Assembly: GCA_910584325.1 (NCBI GenBank)
Contig: CAJTZH010000009.1
Coordinates: 1 to 55,567, forward strand
Origin: an uncultured Lachnospiraceae bacterium
Lineage (GTDB): Bacteria > Bacillota > Clostridia > Lachnospirales > Lachnospiraceae
Length of the DNA: 55,567 bases
Direction of reading: 5' to 3'
The notes under the pieces are model-generated. The model did no database searches, was not told where the DNA came from, and was given only the letters and a program-made list of their open reading frames with translations. How positions within the stretch are numbered: position 1 is the stretch's first letter; the number at the start of each line of letters is the position of its first letter. A program made the translations under genes and the position numbers. Shown here piece by piece: positions 7,608 to 15,852 of this stretch.

Positions 7608-8607
7608 ATGCCATCAGGACACGATTTAAAAGAAGGAAAATATGCAGAACGAAACATCTCTGAAGATGAATTATGGTCTGCATTTAGCTATTTATTTTCC
7701 AATCAATCAAAAAACTCAACAAGTTATAAATATGGATTTCTGAAAGCAATTATAGATAATCTTTACAATATGAACGATGAGCAGATGCTGACGTTTGACC
7801 AATTGTTTTCAAAATTTGCAGAAGCGTACTGGATCTTGAAGTATGGCATTAGGCAACAGCCTGCGACGAAAGGAAAAACTGCAACAGCGCTTGAAAGGGT
7901 ATTATACATGGCGGTCCAGAAATATAATATTGCGTCAAGCATACCATTTGAGAGTTTAACCGATGAAATGAAAATATATGTATGTACCAACGTCAAGCGT
8001 AAATGTAAGGAAAATGTGGTAGGAGCACTTTACGCGGATTTAAAAGGATTGTTTTATGCCTTTTCAAAAAAGAGGAATGGATTAAAATTAGTCCATATAT
8101 GTATAAGTTCTTATGTAAGCATAAATTAGCAATAGAAAAAATGAATTATTATGAATGGGCGAGATATATGGAAAAGGTCAATGATGATTCCGTGCTGGAC
8201 CATTTATTGACAAAGATAGAAATCAGCACACAGAGAAGCAATCTGTCAATATATCGCCATATTTTGTATGATGAATTTGAGAGTAAAAATTGTTTTTATT
8301 GCGGGAAAATGTTGAAAGAAAATGCAATTCATGTAGATCATTTTATTCCTTGGTCCTTTATAAAAGATGACCAGCTTTGGAACTTTGTGCTGGCATGTCC
8401 GAACTGCAATGAATCTAAGAGGGCAAGCTTCCGAGTGAGTTTTATTTAGAACGTATTATTGAGAGGAATACAAGTCATAGGATATTAAAATATTCACAAT
8501 TTTTGACAAATTATCAAAGGCAGAGAATGAAATACATTTATTTGTGGGCGATAACAAATGGCTACAGTAACATATGGTCACCTTCACAAAAGAGTATGAC
8601 AATGTAA
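7608..8607 (+). pseudogene. HNH endonuclease gene broken by two single-base frameshifts
   Basis: Three consecutive frames join into one protein of about 332 residues. Frame one runs from the ATG at 7608 (GAAAGGA six bases upstream) to the A-run at 8066-8071; frame two from there to about 8421; frame three from about 8424 to the stop at 8605-8607. One extra A in the A-run, and one extra A after GGG at 8421-8423, would restore a single frame. The HNH part has CFYC, IHVDHFIPW and CPNCNESK, the zinc-finger type HNH layout, followed by LPSEFYLERII in the third frame. It ends 39 bases before the ATPase/TOPRIM gene, so the two form a pair. The breaks may be real decay, ribosomal slippage at the A-run, or base-calling errors in homopolymers. 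Confidence 0.7.
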
Positions 8608-8646
8608 ATTTGCAGAAAGGAACCAATCAATGGAAGGTACTTTATT

Positions 8647-10290
8647 ATGAAAGAAGTAGTTAATATATCATTTAAAGGGTATAAAGCTTTTTCTGGTGAT
8701 GAATATGTTAATATTAATAATATTTCACGCGTCAACATCATTATTGGGAAAAATAACAGTGGTAAAACTAGTCTATTGGATGTTGTTGAATTGGTGTACG
8801 ACGAAAATGCATCAATTCGTGCCAAGTTCGAAATAGAGTCTGTTTATTTTGATATACCACCTAATAATGAGACGGTTAAAGATGTTTTTTCGGGTGGCTT
8901 ATTTGCAATAGGAAGATGGACACCATCAAATTTACAACAGTATATTAATGGAAAACTTTTTTCTATGAAAATAACTGATAATAAGAATATTTTGTTTAAA
9001 GATAATATTTTTCAAGACCTTGATTGTCATATAATAAATAAAGTGGAAGATAATATTTCTAGAAGGAGAACGAGGTACAAGTTTAGAAAAATATTAGCTG
9101 AAAGAAGTATTAATCCGGAAACAGAGAAAGATGTTAATTTACAAAGTAACGGAGAGGGGGCAAGTAATCTTATAAGGGTTTTCATAAATGATAGCAATTA
9201 TAACGAAAAAATTATAGAGACGGATCTTTTAAATGCGTTAAATTCCATAATGATGCCAGAGGCAGAATATGAAAGTATAAGAGTGCAACAAGTTGAATAC
9301 TCAGGAAGTAAACTATGGGAGGTCTTTCTTCAGGAGAAAGGGATGCAACGTGTGCCTTTATCAAAAACAGGTAGTGGGTTAAAAACAATAGTTTTAGTTT
9401 TGCTGAATTTGTTAGTTATTCCGCATACAAAAAAATACAAGGGATATAAACTGGTATATGGATTTGAAGAACTCGAAAATAATCTGCATCCAGCTTTGCA
9501 ACGAAGGTTGTTTGAGTATCTGTACAAATTTGCTGTTGAAAATGAAATTATTTTGTTTTTAACAACACATTCTCATATAGCAATCAATGCATTTTTTGAT
9601 AAAATAGAAGCTAATATCTTTCATGTTATAAAAGAAAAAGGTGTGGCAAAAATTAAATGCATAGAAACCCACATTGATAAAACAGAAATTTTAAATGATT
9701 TGGATGTAAAGGCGAGTGATCTTTTACAATCTAATGGTATCATATGGGTTGAAGGACCTTCTGATAGAATTTATATAAAAAGATGGCTGGAAGTTTTTAC
9801 TGAGAATAGGTTTGAAGAAGGAAGACACTATCAATTTCTTTATTATGGAGGTCGTCTTTTATCGCAGTACTCTGCAAAAGAAGAGACAGAATTAATTAGT
9901 ATAATTACAACCAATCGTAATGCAGCAATTATTATTGACAGCGATAAAAAATATAAGAACGACTCCATAAATGATACTAAGAAGAGGATTGTTCAAGAGT
10001 TTAAAGAATTATATATGTTTTCTTGGATAACGAAAGGAAAAGAAATTGAAAATTATTTACCCAAAAGGGTTTTAGAATCTATGCTGGAAATAGTTATAAA
10101 GAAGGAATGTGGTCAATATGATATATTCCCAACATATATTGAAAAATATTATAACAATTTTTCAAAGAAGAAAGTTCCTTTTGCTAATCAAATAAAGGAA
10201 TTTATTACGTCTGACAATTCAGCTGATGTATTGGACTTAAAGAAGCAAATAGAGAAATTGTATAAACAGATAGAAAGGTGGAATCAATGA
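8647..10290 (+). CDS. OLD-like ATP-dependent nuclease (AAA ATPase + TOPRIM)
   Basis: A 547-residue protein. The N-terminal SMC/ABC-like ATPase has Walker A GKNNSGKTSLLD (about residues 34-45), a signature-like LSKTGSGLKT, Walker B-like YGFEELENNLHP (about 270) and the histidine switch TTHSHIAINA (about 306). The C-terminal TOPRIM nuclease domain has WVEGPSDRIYI (about 367) with the catalytic glutamate and IIIDSDKK (about 429) with the DxD pair. This is the OLD family layout, as in phage P2 Old and Gabija GajA. It directly follows the HNH gene, an arrangement like ATPase-HNH defence pairs such as Septu, although Septu ATPases lack TOPRIM. The likely role is phage defence by DNA cleavage (inference). 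AT-rich codon use suggests horizontal origin. Confidence 0.82.
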   Translation: MKEVVNISFKGYKAFSGDEYVNINNISRVNIIIGKNNSGKTSLLDVVELVYDENASIRAKFEIESVYFDIPPNNETVKDVFSGGLFAIGRWTPSNLQQYINGKLFSMKITDNKNILFKDNIFQDLDCHIINKVEDNISRRRTRYKFRKILAERSINPETEKDVNLQSNGEGASNLIRVFINDSNYNEKIIETDLLNALNSIMMPEAEYESIRVQQVEYSGSKLWEVFLQEKGMQRVPLSKTGSGLKTIVLVLLNLLVIPHTKKYKGYKLVYGFEELENNLHPALQRRLFEYLYKFAVENEIILFLTTHSHIAINAFFDKIEANIFHVIKEKGVAKIKCIETHIDKTEILNDLDVKASDLLQSNGIIWVEGPSDRIYIKRWLEVFTENRFEEGRHYQFLYYGGRLLSQYSAKEETELISIITTNRNAAIIIDSDKKYKNDSINDTKKRIVQEFKELYMFSWITKGKEIENYLPKRVLESMLEIVIKKECGQYDIFPTYIEKYYNNFSKKKVPFANQIKEFITSDNSADVLDLKKQIEKLYKQIERWNQ

Positions 10291-10975
10291 GAAGATAAAT
10301 TGACAGTAGGAACAATTAATATACAAGTTGTTGTACAACAAAATGCAATATACGAAATCGGCATATACTATAGGCGCATTCATGATTAAAAATTCTCTTT
10401 ACACGGAAAATGTTATTGCATAATTTGGAGATTTAACAGGAAGAGAATGGACAAATAAATAATATGACATAAAATTTGAAAAGTATGATTTTTCGTTTGG
10501 TACAGTGTATGTGAATTCCTCAAATAGGGCGACTTGTAAGTTAGTAATAGACTATATATTTGAAACAAGGAATGTTATTTTGCCTGCAGACTTTAATGTT
10601 GCAAACAAGGCAATATGAGCAGAGTGGTCATATTATATGTTCGCTCTGGTAATCATATTAACGGACGATGAATGGAAGAGCTGGGATTCAGGTTTAGGAT
10701 ACTCCTGATGAACCAGTGCAGATAAGGAAAACTGGTCATTGTTCTGAGAGAGTTAACAAATTATATTAACACATTTTAGGAAATGCAGTTATAATACTTT
10801 GAAATGTCATTCAAAACGTAAATTATAGTCGAAATATTTATGGCAACGTGCTAAACTAAATATAATAGATAGAATCTTTGCAAGAAACAAAATGATGAGA
10901 AAGCTATTCATGACTAAAAATAGGACAAATTTTTTGTGTCTTGCGAAAGTAAAAATGTGCAGAGGGAGAAATGTA
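10291..10975. other. Degenerate, AT-rich intergenic stretch
   Basis: No intact gene is seen in 685 bases. From about 10420 to 10619 one frame reads FGDLTGREWTNK, a TAA, then YDFSFGTVYVNSSNRATC and on to a TGA. After the TGA the same frame continues EWSYYMFALVIILTDDEW to a stop near 10708. Two in-frame stops in otherwise protein-like sequence suggest an unidentified decayed gene. The last about 90 bases are the upstream region of the next gene; no clear promoter was picked out. Confidence 0.4.
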
Positions 10976-11881
10976 ATGATACCAATAAAAGACTATGTTT
11001 CGATAATATATAAGGACTTTAACGATTATGTTGAAAAAAATAATAATTTATGTATGCTAAAAACGTTGACTTATGAAGCTGGTCAGAAACCAGATTATTC
11101 GGATATACATATTCAGCAACTATATTTACTTAGGTATGCATATTCGTATGCTTTTGAATACAAAAGTATGTATGCTGATTTATTTGCAAGAGAGCAATTT
11201 AAGGATAGTATATTGGTATCATCTATCGGATGTGGAAGTATGATAGATTATTGGGGATTAGTTGAAGCATTGGAAGAGATTAATAATAGAAATTGTCAGG
11301 TGAAATATAAGGGGATTGATACTATTGAGTGGAATTATCCGATTAAAAAAAGAGAAAAGGATACAGTGGATTTTAATAAAATAAATGCATCAACTGTTTT
11401 TAAAAAAGCTAATAAATTGATATCTAATGTGTATATTTTTCCTAAATCTATTAGTGAGTTTTCAACCAATCAATTTGAAGATATTTGTGAAGGTTTTAGT
11501 GAAAAAGAGATTGAAAAGGATAAAGTTCATATTTTAATCTCGCTTCGATCTGATGAAAGAAGCATGGATAGGGATATGGATAGAAGTGAAAAGCTCATCT
11601 TGGCCATGAAACAAAATGGTTTTGTTACGAACGATCAAGCAAGAACGTATATCCACTTTAAGGAAGAAGAAAAAGGGATTAAAGGACTTGATTATAAATT
11701 TGATTATCCTGATGAAGCAATAGAGTTTTTGAAATCTTTAAGCGGAAGATGTAATTCTTATATTAATAATTTTAAAAATTGTTCTAATGATTGTGAAAAG
11801 TATTTAAATAGGTGGCCTGTAATGAAAGCACGAAATATTCGTTATCAGGTGTTATCCTTTAATAGAAAGGACTCATTATGA
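10976..11881 (+). CDS. Methyltransferase-like protein, partner of DUF1848
   Basis: A 301-residue protein I cannot name. Residues around 75-90 read VSSIGCGSMIDYWGLVEAL, similar to the glycine-rich motif I of Rossmann-type SAM methyltransferases, followed by YKGIDTIEW with an acidic residue in the motif II position. The middle is charged and the end has a cysteine group (RCNSYINNFKNCSNDCEKY). The start is ATG 10976: AGGGAG lies seven bases upstream, whereas an in-frame ATG at 10892 has no ribosome site. Its stop overlaps the ATG of the DUF1848 gene (ATGA), so the two are translationally coupled and likely work together. The methyltransferase fold is moderate inference; the target is unknown. 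Confidence 0.6.
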   Translation: MIPIKDYVSIIYKDFNDYVEKNNNLCMLKTLTYEAGQKPDYSDIHIQQLYLLRYAYSYAFEYKSMYADLFAREQFKDSILVSSIGCGSMIDYWGLVEALEEINNRNCQVKYKGIDTIEWNYPIKKREKDTVDFNKINASTVFKKANKLISNVYIFPKSISEFSTNQFEDICEGFSEKEIEKDKVHILISLRSDERSMDRDMDRSEKLILAMKQNGFVTNDQARTYIHFKEEEKGIKGLDYKFDYPDEAIEFLKSLSGRCNSYINNFKNCSNDCEKYLNRWPVMKARNIRYQVLSFNRKDSL

Positions 11882-12816
11882 TATTGAGTGTAAGCAGAAG
11901 AACAGATATACCTAATTATTATTCTGAATGGTTTATAAATAGAATTAAAGAAGGATTTTTATATGTGCGAAATCCTATGAATGCCCACCAAATTAGTAAG
12001 ATAAACTTATCACCAGATGTAATAGATTGTATAGTGTTTTGGACTAAAAATCCAACAAAAATGATAAATCAGTTAGATTATTTAAAGGAATATGCATATT
12101 ATTTTCAATTTACGCTTACTGGTTATGGAAAAGATATTGAGCCTAATATTCCAAATAAAAGAAAAGAGCTTATTAAAGTATTTAAGGAATTGTCCCAAAA
12201 GATAGGGAAGGAAAAGGTAATATGGAGATATGATCCTATTTTAGTAAACAAAAAATATACAGTAGAATATCATTTAAGAGCATTTGAAGAAATTGCAAAT
12301 AGCTTATCTGATTACACTGAAAAGGTAGTAATAAGTTTTGTTGATTTATATGCAAAAACGCAACGTAATACAATGGGACTTGAAATTGAGAAGTTGATGC
12401 ATGATGATATGTTTAGTTTGGTGAAAAGAATGGTAGAAATCGCATCAAAGAACAAGTTAATAGTCGAAACATGTGCAGAAGAAATTAATTTTGAGGACAT
12501 TGGTATTAATCAAGGGAGTTGCATAGATAAAAAGTTGATTGAGAAATTATTGGGATGTAAAATAGTTGGAGAAAAAGATAAAAATCAAAGGGGAGAATGC
12601 AGATGTTTAGAGAGTATAGAGGTGGGAACATATAATACTTGTTTAAATGGATGTAAATATTGCTATGCAAATTTTAGTGATGAAAAAGTAAAAGAAAATG
12701 TAAAATTATATGATGTAAATTCACCATTATTAAGTGGAAAGCTAGGCCCTAATGATAAAATTACAGATAGAAAAGTAAAGTCATTGAAAGATAGTCAAAT
12801 GAGCTTTTTTGACTAA
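11878..12816 (+). CDS. DUF1848 family protein (radical-SAM-like Cys cluster at C-terminus)
   Basis: A 312-residue protein with the DUF1848 signatures: ILSVSRRTDIPNYYSEWF at the N-terminus, CIVFWTKNPTKM, YYFQFTLTGYGKDIEPN and VIWRYDPIL. Near residue 245 it has CLNGCKYCYANF, a Cx3Cx2C motif identical in spacing to the [4Fe-4S]/SAM motif of radical SAM enzymes. In radical SAM enzymes that motif is N-terminal, before the barrel; here it follows barrel-like strands, suggesting a permuted layout. The Pfam family is, as I recall it, uncharacterised and noted for this similarity. It overlaps the upstream methyltransferase-like gene by four bases. A radical SAM reaction on nucleic acid or nucleotide is only a guess. 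Confidence 0.78.
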   Translation: MILSVSRRTDIPNYYSEWFINRIKEGFLYVRNPMNAHQISKINLSPDVIDCIVFWTKNPTKMINQLDYLKEYAYYFQFTLTGYGKDIEPNIPNKRKELIKVFKELSQKIGKEKVIWRYDPILVNKKYTVEYHLRAFEEIANSLSDYTEKVVISFVDLYAKTQRNTMGLEIEKLMHDDMFSLVKRMVEIASKNKLIVETCAEEINFEDIGINQGSCIDKKLIEKLLGCKIVGEKDKNQRGECRCLESIEVGTYNTCLNGCKYCYANFSDEKVKENVKLYDVNSPLLSGKLGPNDKITDRKVKSLKDSQMSFFD

Positions 12817-12853
12817 TTGTGGACATATATGCTAAAAATGTGAAGGTGATGTG

Positions 12854-13633
12854 TTGGACAGAACGGGAATAAAATGGTCAAAGGAAGAAACAATACTTGC
12901 GTTTGATTTGTATTGCAGGACTTCGTTTGGCAAAATAAGTTCTTCAAATAAAGATATAAGGGAATTGGCTGGGTTGCTGGGACGGACTCCGGGAGCGGTG
13001 GCGCTTAAAATGCACAATCTGGCTCATCATGATCCAGAACTTAGAAAAAGAAATATTACAGCGATGGCTCATGGAAGTAAGCTGGATGCTTCGGTATGGG
13101 ACGAGTTCAGCAGTAACTGGGAAGAACTATCTTATCAGGCGAGATGCATACTGGCAAATCTAAAAAGTGAGAGTATTGATAAAGTGGTGGATGAATCGGA
13201 AATCATTATGCTTCCGGAGGGGAGAGTTCGGGAGCAGTTAGTGAAAAATCGAGTTGGCCAGTATTTCTTTAGAATGGCAGTGTTAAATTCATATGAGAAT
13301 AGGTGTTGCATTACTAACCTGGCAATTCCTGAACTTCTTGTTGCAAGCCATATTAAGCCATGGAAAGATGCGGACAGCAGGACAGAACGGACAAATCCGA
13401 TGAATGGACTTGCACTGAATGCGCTCCATGATAAAGCGTTTGATAGAGGTTTGATAACTGTTACGCCTGATTATATTATCAAGGTTTCTTCTAAAATAAA
13501 ACAGTCGTTGGGGGGAGATACAGTGGAGGATTGGCTGTTAAGTTTTGCTGATCAGGAAATAAGGATGCCGAATAAATTTTTTCCCGGAAAGGAATTTCTT
13601 GAGTTTCATAATGATGTTATTTTTAAAATGTAA
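12854..13633 (+). CDS. HNH_2 domain endonuclease, restriction type
   Basis: About 259 residues. The C-terminal half is an HNH_2 nuclease domain: NRCCITNLAIPELLVASHIK, then NPMNGLALNALHDKAFDRG, the arrangement found in many type II restriction-like HNH enzymes. The N-terminal part (KWSKEETILAFDLYCRTSFG, GLLGRTPGAVALKMHNL) resembles a helical, SANT-like recognition segment. GTG 12851 is two bases from the AGGTG ribosome site, TTG 12854 is five, so I prefer TTG. Composition moves from AT-rich to G-rich within this gene. It is the first plus-strand nuclease in the series leading to the Z1/PLD cassette, and a 105-base gap separates it from the next gene; whether it belongs to that cassette is open. 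Confidence 0.78.
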   Translation: MDRTGIKWSKEETILAFDLYCRTSFGKISSSNKDIRELAGLLGRTPGAVALKMHNLAHHDPELRKRNITAMAHGSKLDASVWDEFSSNWEELSYQARCILANLKSESIDKVVDESEIIMLPEGRVREQLVKNRVGQYFFRMAVLNSYENRCCITNLAIPELLVASHIKPWKDADSRTERTNPMNGLALNALHDKAFDRGLITVTPDYIIKVSSKIKQSLGGDTVEDWLLSFADQEIRMPNKFFPGKEFLEFHNDVIFKM

Positions 13634-13738
13634 TTTGGAGCTGATATAGTGTACAAACTTGCTAAGAGGAAAGTGTAAAAGTATGGAATATCATACCTAG
13701 TGATACTATATTGGACTAATGTTAAGGAAGGAGATTTT

Positions 13739-14131
13739 ATGCCAAAAGCAGGAGATTCGTTTATAGTTACTTTAAAGCCATCACATTTAGGCTGGGGTAC
13801 ATACCGCTATACTGATACTCGTGATCTGATTTATGGGGAGGGTTATATTAAAATACCGCGGCAGTATGCAAAAAAGTTTGATATATTTAATGACAATCAT
13901 CCTACAGCAAATTCAAGGTATCGCTGTGTTGCTGTAAATGGACGTTATTCTGGTATTTTGCTTGCGCAGGGGTGCAGCTGTGCAGGGGATGTTTATGCAA
14001 AGCAGTTTGCGGAGGAAGGAAATCTAAAGGGTATTGGTAATTGGTACAGAAGCGTTGGTGCACAAGTAGGCGGAGAAGTCAAGGTGACATTTACTTCTCC
14101 TAACAGCCTTGAAATCGAGTATCTTGGATAG
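13739..14131 (+). CDS. 131-aa protein of restriction cassette, unknown
   Basis: Beta-rich small protein: GDSFIVTLKPSHLGWGTYRY, GEGYIKIPRQYAKKF, ILLAQGCSCAGDVYAKQF and a final VGGEVKVTFTSPNSLEIEY. AAGGAG is five bases before the ATG at 13739; an in-frame upstream start at 13700 has no such site. It lies 47 bases before vsr and leads the Vsr-PLD-Z1-PLD series, so it is probably an accessory of that system, possibly a DNA-binding pseudobarrel. That fold guess rests only on the pattern of short beta segments. An imperfect GTATG/CATAC dyad occurs upstream (13681-13696). Confidence 0.55.
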   Translation: MPKAGDSFIVTLKPSHLGWGTYRYTDTRDLIYGEGYIKIPRQYAKKFDIFNDNHPTANSRYRCVAVNGRYSGILLAQGCSCAGDVYAKQFAEEGNLKGIGNWYRSVGAQVGGEVKVTFTSPNSLEIEYLG

Positions 14132-14178
14132 GTGATGTAAATAGTTAAAAGTTGTTTATTGCGTTTGGGGCTGATGAA

Positions 14179-14640
14179 GTGGATAATCTTACGAAGGAAC
14201 AGCGGCATAAGAATATGAGGAATATCAGGTCCAGTGAGACCAGCATTGAGTTGATGCTGCGGCAGGAGCTGTGGGCAAGGGGATTCCGGTATAGGAAGAA
14301 TTATGCCGCCCTGCCGGGTAAGCCGGATATTGCGCTGACAAAGTATAAGATAGCGATTTTTTGTGACAGTGAATTTTTTCATGGGAAGGACTGGGAGGTT
14401 TTGAAGCCCCGTCTTGAGGCGGGAAATAATCCGGAGTATTGGAAGAAAAAGATATTGAGGAATATGGAGCGGGATGATGAGGTGAATAAGGCTCTAATGT
14501 TCATGGGCTGGACAGTAATCCGGTTTTGGGGAAAGGATATTTTAAAGAACTGCGGGGAGTGTATTCGGGTGATTGAAGAATGCATTTTTGAGTTGAATGT
14601 GCAGGGAGACAGGACGTTTTATGGGGTGGATGATGAGTGA
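14179..14640 (+). CDS. vsr: Very short patch repair (Vsr-like) endonuclease
   Basis: 153 residues. The N-terminus MDNLTKEQRHKNMRNIRSSE and the following RYRKN, LPGKPDIAL and AIFCDSEFFHGKDW match Vsr, which nicks beside the T of a T:G mismatch made when 5-methylcytosine deaminates. EYWKKKILRNMERD and GWTVIRFW complete the fold. GTG 14179 is preferred because the family begins at this point and a GGGG lies eight bases upstream; TTG 14152 would add nine residues with no family match. Presence with a cytosine-5 methyltransferase (18715-19779) is the usual pairing, protecting methylated sites from mutation. Confidence 0.85.
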   Translation: MDNLTKEQRHKNMRNIRSSETSIELMLRQELWARGFRYRKNYAALPGKPDIALTKYKIAIFCDSEFFHGKDWEVLKPRLEAGNNPEYWKKKILRNMERDDEVNKALMFMGWTVIRFWGKDILKNCGECIRVIEECIFELNVQGDRTFYGVDDE

Positions 14641-14703
14641 TGGTAGAAAGTGCCGGGTATGTCTGCTATAATTGCAGTGACTAATGAAAAGGGAGAAGGG
14701 AAA

Positions 14704-15852
14704 ATGCGGTTATTATATTCTAATATGCTCCCGTTGAAGCTGGGAGACGGGCAGATAGCTTTTATAGATTATTTTATGGATGCTGTGCATGAGGCGGATG
14801 AAATAGATATTGCAGTGGGGTATGTGTCGAAAGCGGCTTTAAAAGAGCTGCAGGGGCTGGTTGACGAGACCGGAATAAAGAGGGTCTGCCTGACAATCGG
14901 CATGTATTATCATGAGGGGATGCCGGAGGGTACATATAATGTAGCGGCGGCATTAAATGAAGACTGGACCGGGCGCGGAATTGGTGAAGTGCGTCTGGTG
15001 AGAGCGTTTAAATATCATGGGAAAGCGTATGTTTTTTACAAGAATGGAAAGCCGTTTTCTGCTGTGGTCGGTTCGCATAATCTGGGAGCAATCAAGCTGG
15101 AGGCATCCAATCTGCGCCAGTATGAATTGTCAGCGGTGACGGAGGAACCGGAGGAACTGCAGGAGATTTCTGCCCATGTCAGGGACATTATGCTTCCAAA
15201 GTGTTCGGCTAATATAGCAGACCTGAGGGATGTGCCTTTGATCCGGGAGGTCAACCGGGCGCTGGTGGATCAGGAATTTGTGTCCAAAGTTACGCCGGAG
15301 GAAGTGGATGCTTATAAGAAGAGGATGACGGATGTTTCCTTCGAGCTTCCGTTGAAAGTGCCGGAGGATGAGGACGATCAGTCTATGAGGGGTTCCAATA
15401 TCAATGTCTGCTATGCAAGCGGAAGAAAGCGTGTCTGGTGGGAGATTGAAATGGTGGTTAGTAAGTCCATCAGGGACCTGCCGGGCTATCCCCTGCATCA
15501 GCAGCCCTTTATGGCGGTTACTGATGACGGCTGGAGGTTCCAGGCCTGGACCTGCGGACAGAACAACAAAAATCTGTATTCAAAAGACGATTTGAAGATT
15601 ATGGGGCGCTGGATTAAAGGGCGTCTTGTAGCGGCAGGCCTGGTGGAGCCGGTGAACCGGGTGGAAAGTGACCTGGAAGGGAAAGGCGTTATCACACATA
15701 AGATGCTGAATAAATACGGGCGAGATACGATCACGCTGACAAAGACAGATATTGTGACGAAGACGGAGGATGGTATGGAACTGGAAGTATGGATGCTGTC
15801 TTTCCTTCCGGAGAGCAGGCATCAGCAGGAGGCAGAAGATGAAATATCTTGA
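14704..15852 (+). CDS. PLD-type restriction endonuclease (NgoFVII-like), first copy
   Basis: 382 residues. The N-terminal phospholipase D fold carries a single catalytic motif: HGKAYVFYKNG followed by AVVGSHNLG, with His, Lys and the Ser/Asn of a PLD nuclease that works as a dimer, as in BfiI. The C-terminal half (VWWEIEMVVSK, PFMAVTDDGWRFQAWTCGQN, LGR-like MGRWIKGRLVAAGL) resembles the C-terminal, probably DNA-recognition part of NgoFVII-type enzymes. AAGGGAG lies seven bases before ATG 14704; an in-frame start at 14650 is not preferred. Its end overlaps the Z1 gene by 14 bases, showing coupling. It probably cuts DNA independently of metal ions, as PLD nucleases do. Confidence 0.75.
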   Translation: MRLLYSNMLPLKLGDGQIAFIDYFMDAVHEADEIDIAVGYVSKAALKELQGLVDETGIKRVCLTIGMYYHEGMPEGTYNVAAALNEDWTGRGIGEVRLVRAFKYHGKAYVFYKNGKPFSAVVGSHNLGAIKLEASNLRQYELSAVTEEPEELQEISAHVRDIMLPKCSANIADLRDVPLIREVNRALVDQEFVSKVTPEEVDAYKKRMTDVSFELPLKVPEDEDDQSMRGSNINVCYASGRKRVWWEIEMVVSKSIRDLPGYPLHQQPFMAVTDDGWRFQAWTCGQNNKNLYSKDDLKIMGRWIKGRLVAAGLVEPVNRVESDLEGKGVITHKMLNKYGRDTITLTKTDIVTKTEDGMELEVWMLSFLPESRHQQEAEDEIS

